DNA of 64,000 bases from Gemmatimonadota bacterium (GTDB lineage: Bacteria; Gemmatimonadota; Gemmatimonadetes; Gemmatimonadales; Gemmatimonadaceae). Position numbers and translations under genes: made by a program. The DNA lies in contig JACPFW010000021.1 in assembly GCA_016182795.1 (NCBI GenBank), positions 39,592 through 103,591 on the forward strand, read 5' to 3'. This document shows positions 28,042 to 36,340 of the stretch, one piece after another (the stretch's first letter is position 1; each line of letters begins with the position of its first letter). A model generated the notes under the pieces. The model was not told the origin of the DNA and did not search any database. It worked only from the letters and a program-made list of their open reading frames with translations.

Positions 28042-28999
28042 CGTCGAGCAGGTACTTGCGCACATCGGCGCCGCGACGGGCCATGTTCGCCTTCAACCGC
28101 TCATTGAATACATGCGCGGCGTCCACCCCCGTGTAGCGCAGGAGGTGGTTCATGGCGATGACCTCGGAGATCACGGTGATGTTCTTCCCCGGATTCAGCG
28201 GCACGGTGATCTTGGGCAGGCTCACGCCGAGGATGTCGACTGTCTGCCCGTCCAGCCCCGTGCGGTCGACCTGCAGGTTCTTGTCCCAGACCACGAGATC
28301 GACCACCACCTCGATGCGCTTCTGCTGGCGCACGGAGTGAATGCCGAAGATCGCGCTGACGTCGATGAGGCCGACGCCGCGGATTTCCATGAAGTGGCGC
28401 TGCAACTCGTGGCCGCGGCCGATGATGACATCGATGCCCTTGCGGCGGGCGAGCACCAGGTCGTCGGCCACGAGGCGGTGGCCGCGCTCCACGAGATCGA
28501 GCACGCACTCCGACTTGCCGATGCCGCTTTCGCCGGTGAACAGCAGCCCGACGCCGAAGACGTCGGCGAGCGAGCCGTGCAGCGAGATGGCCGGGGAAAA
28601 CTCGCTCTCGAGAAACGGCGCGATGACGCGGTAGAACTCCTGCGTCTTCAAACCGGAGATGAGAATCGCGACGCCCGCACGGCGTGCTTCGTCATCCATT
28701 CCCTCGGGCAGCGTCTGTCCCTTGGTGACCATGACGCACGGAATGGGATAGCTGAGGTACGTGCGCAAATTGCGGCGCCGCGTGTCCTCGTCGAGGGAGG
28801 CGAGATACGTGATCTCGGTCTCGCCGAGCACCTGCACCCGCTGGTGCACAAAGCGCCCCGTATAGCCGGCGAGCACGAGACCGGGGCCCGACGCGTCGGA
28901 CGTCGGGATCTCGCGCGCAAGTCCGTCGGGACTGCCCATCACCGTCAGGGCGAGGGCGTCGCCCATCCGATCTACGAGACCGCGAACCGTCAACGCCAT
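28031..28999 (-). CDS. hprK: HPr kinase/phosphorylase
   Basis: The 322-residue bifunctional enzyme phosphorylates HPr at Ser46 and removes that phosphate. The N-terminal domain (1-130) has the expected fold. The catalytic domain holds the His in SLHGSL (141), Walker A GESGIGKS (156-163) and the HPrK/P signature EIRGVGLIDV (about 206-215). The C-terminal helix ends in acidic residues. It sits 7 bases downstream of hpf and overlaps the IIA gene. Confidence 0.97.
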   Translation of the reverse strand: MALTVRGLVDRMGDALALTVMGSPDGLAREIPTSDASGPGLVLAGYTGRFVHQRVQVLGETEITYLASLDEDTRRRNLRTYLSYPIPCVMVTKGQTLPEGMDDEARRAGVAILISGLKTQEFYRVIAPFLESEFSPAISLHGSLADVFGVGLLFTGESGIGKSECVLDLVERGHRLVADDLVLARRKGIDVIIGRGHELQRHFMEIRGVGLIDVSAIFGIHSVRQQKRIEVVVDLVVWDKNLQVDRTGLDGQTVDILGVSLPKITVPLNPGKNITVISEVIAMNHLLRYTGVDAAHVFNERLKANMARRGADVRKYLLDDDE

Positions 29000-29006
29000 A
29001 GTGCGC

Positions 29007-29312
29007 TCAGCCCTTGGCCGCGGGGCGCCGCTGCAGCGTTCGCCGTTCCTTCGACGCCTGCCGCACGATCTTGGTCAGCGCGTCGGTGAGCACCGGTCCC
29101 CAATAGCGGCCGGCAACGCTGGCAACGAGCCGCGTGCCGCGCGGGGCGACCACGACGATCTCCACCCGGCGCTCCGGACCATCGGCATCGAACAGCACCT
29201 TGGCCCCCGTCGCGCGCGGAATGCGCTCGGCGGCCTTGAGCACCGCGCGTTCGGCTTTCTTGAGCATCGACTCCGTCAGGGCGACACCCCGGTACGAAAA
29301 GACGACTTGCAC
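29007..29312 (-). CDS. hpf: Ribosome hibernation promoting factor, short form
   Basis: A 101-residue protein with the HPF/RaiA beta-alpha fold (VVFSYRGVALTESMLKKAERAV, then VEIVVVAP). Short HPFs bind the 30S decoding site and help form inactive 100S ribosomes in stationary phase. It starts at GTG with GGAGG about 8 bases upstream, inside the end of the glycosyltransferase gene. Linkage of hpf with hprK and mannose-PTS genes is also seen in deltaproteobacteria. A YfiA-like role is an equal possibility. Confidence 0.85.
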   Translation of the reverse strand: MQVVFSYRGVALTESMLKKAERAVLKAAERIPRATGAKVLFDADGPERRVEIVVVAPRGTRLVASVAGRYWGPVLTDALTKIVRQASKERRTLQRRPAAKG

Positions 29313-29316
29313 GACG

Positions 29317-30423
29317 CTAACCTCCAGTCTGAATCACGTCCTGAAGATGAACCGCCGTTTCGCTGGCGGCACGGTCCCACGTGAACGACTCGGCGAACCG
29401 TCGGCCCGTCTGGCCGAGCTGGTCGACGAGGGACGGCGAGGCGCACAGGCGCTGCATCGCGGCCGCCATCGCCTCGATATTGCCATGCGGCACGAGGAAC
29501 CCGGTCTCCCCATCGCGGACTGACTCGCGAATGCCGGGCGAATTGGAGGCGACCACCGGCGTGCCGCAGGCCGACGCCTCAATATTGGTGAGGCCCCACC
29601 CTTCCTTGGGTGACGCAAAGGCCGTGGCCCACGCGCGGCGCAGCAGCGACAGCTTCTCGGATTCGCTCACAAAGCCAAGAAACCGCACGCGCGCGGATAG
29701 GTCAAGCGACGCCGTGAGCCGTTCGAGCGCTGGCCGGAAGTCTCCCTCCCCCGCGATCTCCAGAACGGCGCGCGGATCGGCGACCTTGGCGAACGCGCGA
29801 ATGACGAGATCGACCCCTTTGTACTTCTTGAGGCGCCCGAGGTAGGCGAAGACGGGCGTCGGCGACCGCTGCGCCGCGTCGGGGGTGTAGTAGTCGCACG
29901 AGGCGCCGGGATAGATGACCCGCACGTGCGGGCGCGCGATGCCGCGGGCCGCCAGGTCGTCGGCCGTGCTCTCGCTGATGGCTTCGAACGGCGTGTCGCG
30001 ATACACTGCCGGGATCGGGCGCTCCGAGAGCCAGACGGCGGCGGCCAACGGCGCCGCCAGTTCCTGGAACGCGGTGCCGCCGAACAGGTGCGGCACGCAG
30101 GCCACCACGCGGCGCGCCCCCCACAGCGGCGTGTACAACGGCATCTTGTTGATGTCCTCGACGATCACGTCGAAGGGCTGCCCGGCAAGATGCCGCCGAT
30201 AGTACGCCCACGCCTTCAGCGCGAAGGTCTGCCGGATGCCGGTGCGGTGCACGTCGATGCCGCCGAGCGTCGCGCGCGGCGGGCAGCCGGGCCATCCGCC
30301 GCAGAGGAGCGTCACGTCGTGTCCGCGCGCGGCAAGCCGTTCGAAGATCTCGTGCAGGTGGATCTCGGCGCCACCAGCGAGCGGATTTTCGCGGTCCTGC
30401 CAGTTGACCACCAGGAGCCGCAC
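29317..30423 (-). CDS. GT-B glycosyltransferase, family 4
   Basis: Using the GTG at 30421-30423, which overlaps the nusB stop (TAGTG), the protein has 368 residues and starts directly with the Rossmann strand RLLVVNWQDRENPLAGGAE. The C-terminal half has the GT4 donor-binding block EGWGLTNIEASACGTPVVAS with the E-x7-E pair, followed by GIRESVRDGETGFLVP. It probably adds a hexose from a nucleotide sugar to a glycolipid or surface glycan. Acceptor and sugar are unknown. Confidence 0.87.
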   Translation of the reverse strand: MRLLVVNWQDRENPLAGGAEIHLHEIFERLAARGHDVTLLCGGWPGCPPRATLGGIDVHRTGIRQTFALKAWAYYRRHLAGQPFDVIVEDINKMPLYTPLWGARRVVACVPHLFGGTAFQELAAPLAAAVWLSERPIPAVYRDTPFEAISESTADDLAARGIARPHVRVIYPGASCDYYTPDAAQRSPTPVFAYLGRLKKYKGVDLVIRAFAKVADPRAVLEIAGEGDFRPALERLTASLDLSARVRFLGFVSESEKLSLLRRAWATAFASPKEGWGLTNIEASACGTPVVASNSPGIRESVRDGETGFLVPHGNIEAMAAAMQRLCASPSLVDQLGQTGRRFAESFTWDRAASETAVHLQDVIQTGG

Positions 30424-30836
30424 TAGAGGCGCCCCATGCGTCGGGCGAGCGCGTCGAGCACGCCGTTGACGAACCGCGCGCTCTTGGCGCTGCCAAAGCG
30501 CTCCGCGAGCCACACCGATTCTTGCAGCACCACGCGCGGCGGCGTGCCGCCCTGCACGAGTTCAGCGGCGGCGAGGCGCAGGACGCAGCGCTCAATGGCC
30601 CCCAACCGGTCGAGGCGCCAGTTGGCGGTCACTTCGCCGAGTTCGGCATCGAGCTCAGCGCCCTGGGCCTGAACGATGCGCAGCAACGCGAGCGCGAAGA
30701 GCCGCTCCTCGGTGGCAACCATCAGGTCGTCGAAGACGAGCTCGGCGACGCGATCGAGCGGCGGTCCGTCACGCAAATCCCAGGCGTACAGCGCCTGCAG
30801 CGCGCGGGCGCGCCCGCGGGTCTCGAGACGCGGCAT
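30423..30836 (-). CDS. nusB: Transcription antitermination factor NusB
   Basis: The ATG overlapping the ribH stop (TGATG at 30834-30838) gives 137 residues, standard for NusB; upstream in-frame sequence is antisense noise within ribH. The all-helical fold is recognisable from RGRARALQALYAWDL at the start and VLQESVWLAERFGSAKSARFVNGVLDAL at the end. NusB with NusE binds boxA RNA and supports rRNA antitermination. The ribH-nusB pairing is widespread in bacteria. Confidence 0.94.
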   Translation of the reverse strand: MPRLETRGRARALQALYAWDLRDGPPLDRVAELVFDDLMVATEERLFALALLRIVQAQGAELDAELGEVTANWRLDRLGAIERCVLRLAAAELVQGGTPPRVVLQESVWLAERFGSAKSARFVNGVLDALARRMGRL

Positions 30837-31327
30837 CAGGCGTCGTCCTCGACGTCTTCTCCGCTGTCGAGGAGCGCGAACAGATCGGCCATCTGCATGG
30901 CGGCCATCGCCGCATCCCACCCCTTGTTGCCATGGCCCCCGCCGGCACGCGCGGCGGCCTGCTCCGTGGTGTTGGTGGTGAGCAGGGCGAATCCGATAGG
31001 CACGCCGTACTCGCCTTGCAGCAGCGACAGGCCGCGTGACGCTTCGCCGGCCACAAAGTCGAAGTGCGGTGTCTCGCCGCGGATGACGGCGCCGCACGCC
31101 ACCACGGCGTCGTAGCGCTCGCTCATTAGCACGCGGGCCACCGCGGCCGGCAGTTCCCACGCGCCCGGCACCCAAACGACGTCAATGTCGTCGGCGCGCG
31201 CACCGTGGCGCACAAGACAGTCGAGCGCGCCGTCGACGAGCGGCTGGGTCACCGCGTCGTTGAATCGACTGGCGACCACGACGAACCGGCGCCCGGCGCC
31301 ATTGGGCGTCCCTTCAAACTCAGCCAT
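30836..31327 (-). CDS. ribH: 6,7-dimethyl-8-ribityllumazine synthase
   Basis: A 163-residue lumazine synthase, which condenses the ribD/ribA product with 3,4-dihydroxy-2-butanone 4-phosphate. Family blocks are VVASRFNDAVTQPLVDGA, WVPGAWELPAAV and GAVIRGETPHFDFVAGEASRG, with the catalytic His in the last. The C terminus ends in an acidic tail. It overlaps ribBA by one base at its start and nusB at its end. Confidence 0.96.
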   Translation of the reverse strand: MAEFEGTPNGAGRRFVVVASRFNDAVTQPLVDGALDCLVRHGARADDIDVVWVPGAWELPAAVARVLMSERYDAVVACGAVIRGETPHFDFVAGEASRGLSLLQGEYGVPIGFALLTTNTTEQAAARAGGGHGNKGWDAAMAAMQMADLFALLDSGEDVEDDA

Positions 31328-32529
31328 CAGAGCGCTCGCAGGTGCCCGAGCTTCCGCACCTTGGTTTCGAGATAGCTGGCGTTCTCCTTCGTCGCCGGCG
31401 AAATGATCGGCACGCGCTCGCCGAGTCGCAGTCCGTACCCTTCGAGTCCGACCAGCTTCTTGGGATTATTCGTGATCGGCCGAATCGACTTCAAGCCAAG
31501 ATCGAGCAGGATCTGCGCGCCGATGCCGTAGTTGCGGAGGTCGGGGGCGAAGCCGAGCCGTTCGTTGGCTTCCACCGTGTCGGCGCCGTGGTCCTGCAGT
31601 TCGTACGCCTTGAGCTTGTTCAGCAGGCCAATGCCGCGCCCTTCCTGGTCCAGATAGACGATGACACCCTGCCCCGTCTCGGCGATCAGGCGCATCGCCT
31701 CGTGGAGCTGCCAGCGGCAGTCGCAGCGCAGAGAGTGGAACGTGTCGCCGGTCAGGCACTTGCTGTGCATGCGCACCAGCACGTCCTCGCCGTGCTCCAC
31801 CTCGCCCATCACCAGCGCCACGTGTTCACGGTCGTCCACATCGTTGCGGTACCCGATCACATGGAACTGCCCGAACTCGGTGGGCAGCTTGGCCTCCGCG
31901 ACGCGGTGCACCAGCCGCTCCGTCTGCAGGCGGTGCGCAACTAGCTGCGCCACCGTGATGAACGTCAGTCCGTTGCGCTCGCAGAACTCCTCGAGCTGCG
32001 GGCGCTTGGCGGTGGAGCCGTCTTCGTTGAGGATCTCGCAGATCACCCCCGCCGGCTGGAGGCCGGCGAGTCGCATCAGGTCAACGGCGGTCTCCGTGTG
32101 GCCGACGCGTTCGAGCACGCCGCCCTCGCGGGCGCGCAGCGGGTGCACATGCCCCGGCCGGCGAAGGTCGGACGGCACGGCCAGGGGATCGGCGCAGCGG
32201 CGAATGGTGACGGCCTGATCGGCGGCGCTGATGCCGGTGGTCACACCATAGCGCGAGGCCGCGTCGATCGTCACGGTGTAGGCGGTGCGCAGGGCGTCGG
32301 TGTTCTCCGCCCCCATCATCGGCAGGTCGAGCTGGCGGACGCGCTCGTGGCTGAGCGCCACGCAGATCATCCCCTTGGCGTGCATCAGGAAGTTGACTTT
32401 CTCCGGCGTGATGAACTCGGCGGCCAGAATGAGGTCGCCCTCATTCTCGCGGTCTTCGTCGTCGGCGACGACGATGAACTTGCCGGTGCGGAGGTCGTGA
32501 AGAGCCTCAGCGATAGTCGCGAAGGGCAT
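31327..32529 (-). CDS. ribBA: Bifunctional DHBP synthase / GTP cyclohydrolase II
   Basis: A 400-residue fusion covering both entry steps of riboflavin synthesis. The N-terminal RibB half (1-205) has DDEDRENEGDLILAAE and a GHTE motif. The C-terminal RibA half has the zinc cluster C-x10-C-x-C in SKCLTGDTFHSLRCDC and the GTP-binding YLDQEGRGIGL. In the RibB half the usual acidic-rich metal loop is complete. The ATG overlaps the ribE stop (TAATG). No FMN riboswitch was found upstream of the rib genes. Confidence 0.96.
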   Translation of the reverse strand: MPFATIAEALHDLRTGKFIVVADDEDRENEGDLILAAEFITPEKVNFLMHAKGMICVALSHERVRQLDLPMMGAENTDALRTAYTVTIDAASRYGVTTGISAADQAVTIRRCADPLAVPSDLRRPGHVHPLRAREGGVLERVGHTETAVDLMRLAGLQPAGVICEILNEDGSTAKRPQLEEFCERNGLTFITVAQLVAHRLQTERLVHRVAEAKLPTEFGQFHVIGYRNDVDDREHVALVMGEVEHGEDVLVRMHSKCLTGDTFHSLRCDCRWQLHEAMRLIAETGQGVIVYLDQEGRGIGLLNKLKAYELQDHGADTVEANERLGFAPDLRNYGIGAQILLDLGLKSIRPITNNPKKLVGLEGYGLRLGERVPIISPATKENASYLETKVRKLGHLRAL

Positions 32530-33146
32530 TAGACGGATGGCAGATGGCTGAGGGCAGATGTCAGGTGCGGACGGGCGAGCTGCTGCACGAACTTGCCGAT
32601 CATGTCGGCTTCGACGTTCACGCGGTCACCGGCGCGCAGCGCGCCAAGCACGGTGTTTCGCAGGGTGAACTCGATGAGCGAGATTTGCACCCCGTCGGGG
32701 AGCATCTCATTGACGGTGAGACTGGTGCCATTCACGGCGATGGAGCCGTGCGGGACCATCAGCGGCATCCACTCCGGCGCGATGGCAAGGTCCACGAGCA
32801 GGGCGTCGCCCTTGGTGGCGACGCGCGTCACCTCGGCGACGGTGTCGACATGGCCCGACACCAGGTGGCCGCCGAGGCGGTCGCCCAGCGCCATGGCCCG
32901 CTCGGTGTTGACGCGGCGTCCCTCCGTCCACGAGCCGAGCGTTGTGCGTTCGAGCGTGGTGACCACCGCCGCGACAGTAAATATCCCGGCGCCCGACTCG
33001 CGCACCGTCAGGCAGACGCCGTCGCAGGCGATGCTGTCGCCGTCGACGATGCCCTCATAGACCGTACGGATCACGAACTCTCGGCCGGCCGGCGTAGCGC
33101 TGGCGGAGATGATCGTACCGACGTCGGAGATGATGCCTGTGAACAT
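32529..33146 (-). CDS. ribE: Riboflavin synthase
   Basis: From the ATG at 33144-33146 the enzyme has 205 residues with two lumazine-binding beta-barrels (MFTGIISDVG at the start, then LGDRLGGHLVSGHVD and a second copy near 100-195). It dismutates two lumazines into riboflavin. The longer open frame upstream is the 11-bp repeat being translated and is rejected. The last dozen residues (HLTSALSHLPSV) are encoded by GATGGCG-family heptamers, so the natural C-terminal tail has been replaced or extended by a repeat. Confidence 0.94.
   Translation of the reverse strand: MFTGIISDVGTIISASATPAGREFVIRTVYEGIVDGDSIACDGVCLTVRESGAGIFTVAAVVTTLERTTLGSWTEGRRVNTERAMALGDRLGGHLVSGHVDTVAEVTRVATKGDALLVDLAIAPEWMPLMVPHGSIAVNGTSLTVNEMLPDGVQISLIEFTLRNTVLGALRAGDRVNVEADMIGKFVQQLARPHLTSALSHLPSV
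32531..32560. repeat. Heptamer repeat (GGCAGAT/GGCTGAG) in the 3' end of ribE
   Basis: The plus strand reads AGACGGAT, GGCAGAT, GGCTGAG, GGCAGAT, GTCAGG: degenerate 7-bp units of the same GATGGCG family seen at 7244-7306, 46856-46886 and 57116-57203. Here only one orientation is present and the sequence is translated. Confidence 0.6.
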
Positions 33147-33192
33147 AGAGAGACAACAGAGAGAAAACTGACAGACAACAGAGAAACAACAG
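33145..33192 (+). repeat. 11-bp repeat array, locus 2 (between ribD and ribE)
   Basis: AGAGAGAC, AACAGAGAG with an irregular AAAACTGAC insert, AGAC, AACAGAGAAAC and AACAG: a degenerate AACAGAGAAAC array that fills the whole 55-base gap between ribD and ribE and supplies the sequence immediately upstream of the ribE start codon. Confidence 0.75.
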
Positions 33193-33201
33193 CGCGCCAC
33201 G

Positions 33202-34305
33202 CTACCTGACGGGGGGAGCGAGGACAGTCATCAGGTCGTCATCAAACTCGGTGCGGGCGACCACCCGCCAGCGTGACAGATGGCTCGTGAGCGCCGGGGG
33301 GACCGCGGAGAAGGCGCCGAGTGCGCCGGTCCCAAGGAGGACCGGTGCCTGAAAGATAACCAGCCGGTCGACCAGATTGCCCCCCAACAGTGCCCCCGCC
33401 AGTGCGGCACCGCCCTCGACGAGCAGGTGGTGCACCCCACGGGCGTGGAGGGCGCGGAGGGCCTCGGGCAGCTCCGACGCTTCAATGGGCAACACCCCCT
33501 TCTGGGCAAGCGCCTGGACCGCCGGAGCGGCTGCCGAAGCCGTTACCACGGCCACCGGGACCTTGCGCGCCGAGCGCGCCAATTGCGAGGTCAACGGCAG
33601 TCTGCCTTGGAGGTCAAATACGACCCGCAACGGCGCCACGCGCGGCTTGCGCACGCCGCGCACCGTGAGCAGCGGGTCGTCGGCAATCGCCGTGCCAATG
33701 CCGACGGCGATGGCGTCGGCACCGGCGCGCAGGCGATGCACTTCCCTGCGTGCCGCCTCGCCCGTAAGCCAGCCTGGTTCGCGGTCGGCGGCCGCAATGG
33801 CACCGTCGATCGAGACAGCCAACTTGAGCGTGATCCACGGCCGCGATGCACCGCTCGCCCAATGGAGAAACGGCGCATTGAGCTCACGCGCCGCCTCCGC
33901 ATCGAGCCCGAACTCCACTTCCACCCCCGCGGAGCGCAGCGCCGCGGCGCCGTTCGCCTTGGCCGGATTGGGGTCGGCGATGGCCGCCACGACGCGGCGC
34001 ACGCCGGCGGCAATCAACGCCTGCGAGCACGGCGGCTGGTTGCCGTGCGCGTTGCACGGTTCGAGCGTGCAGTACACGTCGGCGCCGCGCGCCAGCTCGC
34101 CCGCCTGGGCCAGCGCGATGGCTTCGGCATGTCGTTCGCCGTAGCGCGGGTGAAAGCCGCTGCCGACAATCTTGCCGTCCCGGACAATGACGGCGCCGAC
34201 CATCGGGTTCGGCGCCGTCTGCCCCCATCCGCGCGCGGCCAGCGCGAGCGCGCGCCGCATCCACGCGCGCTCGCGACTGCTCCACGGGCCGGCCGATACA
34301 GTCAT
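33202..34305 (-). CDS. ribD: Bifunctional pyrimidine deaminase/reductase RibD
   Basis: A 367-residue fusion for steps two and three of riboflavin synthesis. The N-terminal deaminase half (1-145) has the zinc motif HAE in GERHAEAIAL and CTLEPCNAHGNQPPC (the usual Ser-His-His is Asn-Ala-His here). The C-terminal reductase half has RPWITLKLAVSIDG, GIGTAIADDPLLTVR and LLVEGGAALAGALL. The ATG overlaps the stop of the upstream outer-membrane protein gene by one base (TGATG). Confidence 0.95.
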   Translation of the reverse strand: MTVSAGPWSSRERAWMRRALALAARGWGQTAPNPMVGAVIVRDGKIVGSGFHPRYGERHAEAIALAQAGELARGADVYCTLEPCNAHGNQPPCSQALIAAGVRRVVAAIADPNPAKANGAAALRSAGVEVEFGLDAEAARELNAPFLHWASGASRPWITLKLAVSIDGAIAAADREPGWLTGEAARREVHRLRAGADAIAVGIGTAIADDPLLTVRGVRKPRVAPLRVVFDLQGRLPLTSQLARSARKVPVAVVTASAAAPAVQALAQKGVLPIEASELPEALRALHARGVHHLLVEGGAALAGALLGGNLVDRLVIFQAPVLLGTGALGAFSAVPPALTSHLSRWRVVARTEFDDDLMTVLAPPVR

Positions 34306-35300
34306 CAGAAGCCGGTGCGCAGACCCACGGAGAAGTAGCTGCGGCTTGCCGTCGGGCTCGACCCGAACGAGTTCATCGCGGCCGGCAGCGACCCTCCGCT
34401 CACTTGGCCGTACTCCGCCACCAAGCGGCCAATGAAGAAGTTCAGGCTGCCGCCGATGTACATGTTGGTGCGCTTCATCGAGTGACTGGCGGTGGCGCTG
34501 GCATGCTGCGTGCCCACCGGCGCGGCGGCGTTCACCGTCACATCAAGGCCGACCGAGTTGTCGTACGTGTCTTGCCCGGCGCCCGCCTGTAGGCCGAAGG
34601 CCATGAACGACTTCGACGCGCTCACGCGCCAGCTCTTGCTCTTCATCGTGAGATCCTTGAGTTCGAACGTTCCCGGCGCCGAGCCGGCCGACGAACTGAC
34701 CGTGCTGCTGCCGCTCACCGACAGCGTCGGCAGACCGCGCTGCAGGTACGTGAACGCCACGCCGGGCACGAGGATCGACTCTTGCAGCAACCCCACGCGC
34801 ACGCCACCACCCCACTTCGTCGAACCGCCGGGCAGGCTGACCGTGATGTCGCCGCCCTCGGGCGCCGACGGGATGTAGGTGGCCGACAGGAGCGCGTCGA
34901 TGCCGCCCACTCGCGTAATGCCAAGCGGGAAGCCCTTGTAGATGCCAATCGAGCCGTCGATGGTCGCCATCGGGACGTACTGATCTTCGGCCGCATACGA
35001 CGAGGCCTTGGCGCCGGTGGTGCTGAACGAAACGTCTTTCATCGTGGGGAACGATCCGTTCACGGCGCTGGCCCGCACGCCAAGCGTCCAGTGCGGGAAC
35101 CCGCCCAGCACGCCGCCCTGTCCAATCGTGGCCGCGCCGCCGGAGAGCGCCGTGGAGATCTGCGGCGTCAGGAAGTTGAACAGGTCGACCGTCTTCTGGC
35201 AGGCGTCCTGCGTGTACCCCGCCGCGCACTGCCCCTGCACCGGAGCGCTCCATGCGACGAACGCCGCGCCCGCCACCACGATCGAATGCCGTATACGCAT
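34305..35300 (-). CDS. Outer-membrane beta-barrel protein of unknown function
   Basis: The ATG at 35298-35300, with GGGAGG 9 bases upstream, gives 331 residues. A signal peptide (RIRHSIVVAGAAFVAW, cleavage near VQGQ) is followed by a region with two Cys (CAAGYTQDACQ) and then alternating amphipathic strands rich in Gly, Ser and aromatic residues. It ends in a terminal strand RSYFSVGLRTGF with C-terminal Phe, the usual BAM signal. No named family was recognised. It is wedged between purM and ribD with 2-base spacing and a 1-base overlap, so it is translated as part of that operon. Confidence 0.7.
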   Translation of the reverse strand: MRIRHSIVVAGAAFVAWSAPVQGQCAAGYTQDACQKTVDLFNFLTPQISTALSGGAATIGQGGVLGGFPHWTLGVRASAVNGSFPTMKDVSFSTTGAKASSYAAEDQYVPMATIDGSIGIYKGFPLGITRVGGIDALLSATYIPSAPEGGDITVSLPGGSTKWGGGVRVGLLQESILVPGVAFTYLQRGLPTLSVSGSSTVSSSAGSAPGTFELKDLTMKSKSWRVSASKSFMAFGLQAGAGQDTYDNSVGLDVTVNAAAPVGTQHASATASHSMKRTNMYIGGSLNFFIGRLVAEYGQVSGGSLPAAMNSFGSSPTASRSYFSVGLRTGF

Positions 35301-35302
35301 GC

Positions 35303-36340
35303 TCACTTGCCTCCCTTGAGTATGACCCGCCCACTCCCTGGTACCATGCGGCCCAACATCCAGTTCTCCACGCCGGCCGCCGTCGCGCTGGCGCGCACCT
35401 GCGCGGCCCCCGCGTCGTCGGTGATCACCACCATGCCGACGCCCATGTTGAACGCCCTGAACATCTCGTCGCGCGACACACCCCCCGCCTCGCCCAGCAC
35501 GCGGAACACATTGGGGACTTCCCACGAGGTCGTGTCGACCTCGGCGTCCAGCGTCGCCGGCAGCGAACGGTCGAGATTGCCCGGCAGTCCGCCGCCGGTG
35601 ATGTGCGCCATCGCGTGGATGACGCCGCGCACCGGCGAGAGCGCCGCGAGGTACGAGCGATGCACGGCCAGCATCACGTCGGCCGTTGATCTCGTGTCGC
35701 CGGGGAACGTGTCGTCTGCGCGCAGCTTCAGCCGCTCGGTGATGATGCGCCGCGCCAGCGAATAGCCGTTGGTGTGCAGGCCGCTCGACGCCAGCGCGAC
35801 CAGCACGTCGCCCTCGCGCACGCGATCGCGCGTGATCAGCTGGTCCTCTTCCACCCAGCCGACAATGAATCCCGCTAAGTCGTAGTCGGGCGGCGTGTAC
35901 AGCCCCGGCATCTCCGCGGTCTCGCCGCCAACAAGCGAGCAGGCATTCTCGCGGCACCCGGCCGCGACGCCGGCCACGACCTGTTCGACGACCTCGGGAA
36001 TCAGCTTGCCAAACGCGACGTAGTCGAGGAAGAACAGCGGCACCGCCCCCTGCACCAGAATGTCATTGGTGCAGTGGTTCACCAGGCAATGCCCGATCGT
36101 GTCGTGACGGCCGGCCTCGATGGCCATCTTGATCTTGGTCCCCACCCCGTCGGCGCTCGACACGAGCAGCGGCGCGGTGGCGCCCGCCGGCACGCGGAAC
36201 ATCCCGCCGAATCCGCCAAACGCGCCGCGCGCGCCGGCCGTGAACGTGCTCTCCACCAGCGCCTTGATGCGATGCTTGGACGACTCGGCGGCGTCGATGT
36301 CGACGCCGGCGCTCGCGTAGGTCAGCCCGGCGTCACTCAC
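35303..36340 (-). CDS. purM: Phosphoribosylformylglycinamidine cyclo-ligase PurM
   Basis: The 345-residue AIR synthetase of purine biosynthesis. Characteristic blocks are SSADGVGTKIKMA, NHCTNDILVQGA, FFLDYVAFGK, VGGETAEMPG and AHITGGGLPGNLDR. It closes the imidazole ring using ATP. The start is GTG overlapping the stop of the PfkB kinase gene (GTGA). Confidence 0.96.
   Translation of the reverse strand: MSDAGLTYASAGVDIDAAESSKHRIKALVESTFTAGARGAFGGFGGMFRVPAGATAPLLVSSADGVGTKIKMAIEAGRHDTIGHCLVNHCTNDILVQGAVPLFFLDYVAFGKLIPEVVEQVVAGVAAGCRENACSLVGGETAEMPGLYTPPDYDLAGFIVGWVEEDQLITRDRVREGDVLVALASSGLHTNGYSLARRIITERLKLRADDTFPGDTRSTADVMLAVHRSYLAALSPVRGVIHAMAHITGGGLPGNLDRSLPATLDAEVDTTSWEVPNVFRVLGEAGGVSRDEMFRAFNMGVGMVVITDDAGAAQVRASATAAGVENWMLGRMVPGSGRVILKGGK

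Noticed and set aside
33147..33200. N-terminal extension of RibE by 18 residues
   Set aside because: It is translation of the 11-bp repeat; the proper start MFTGIISDVG begins at 33146.
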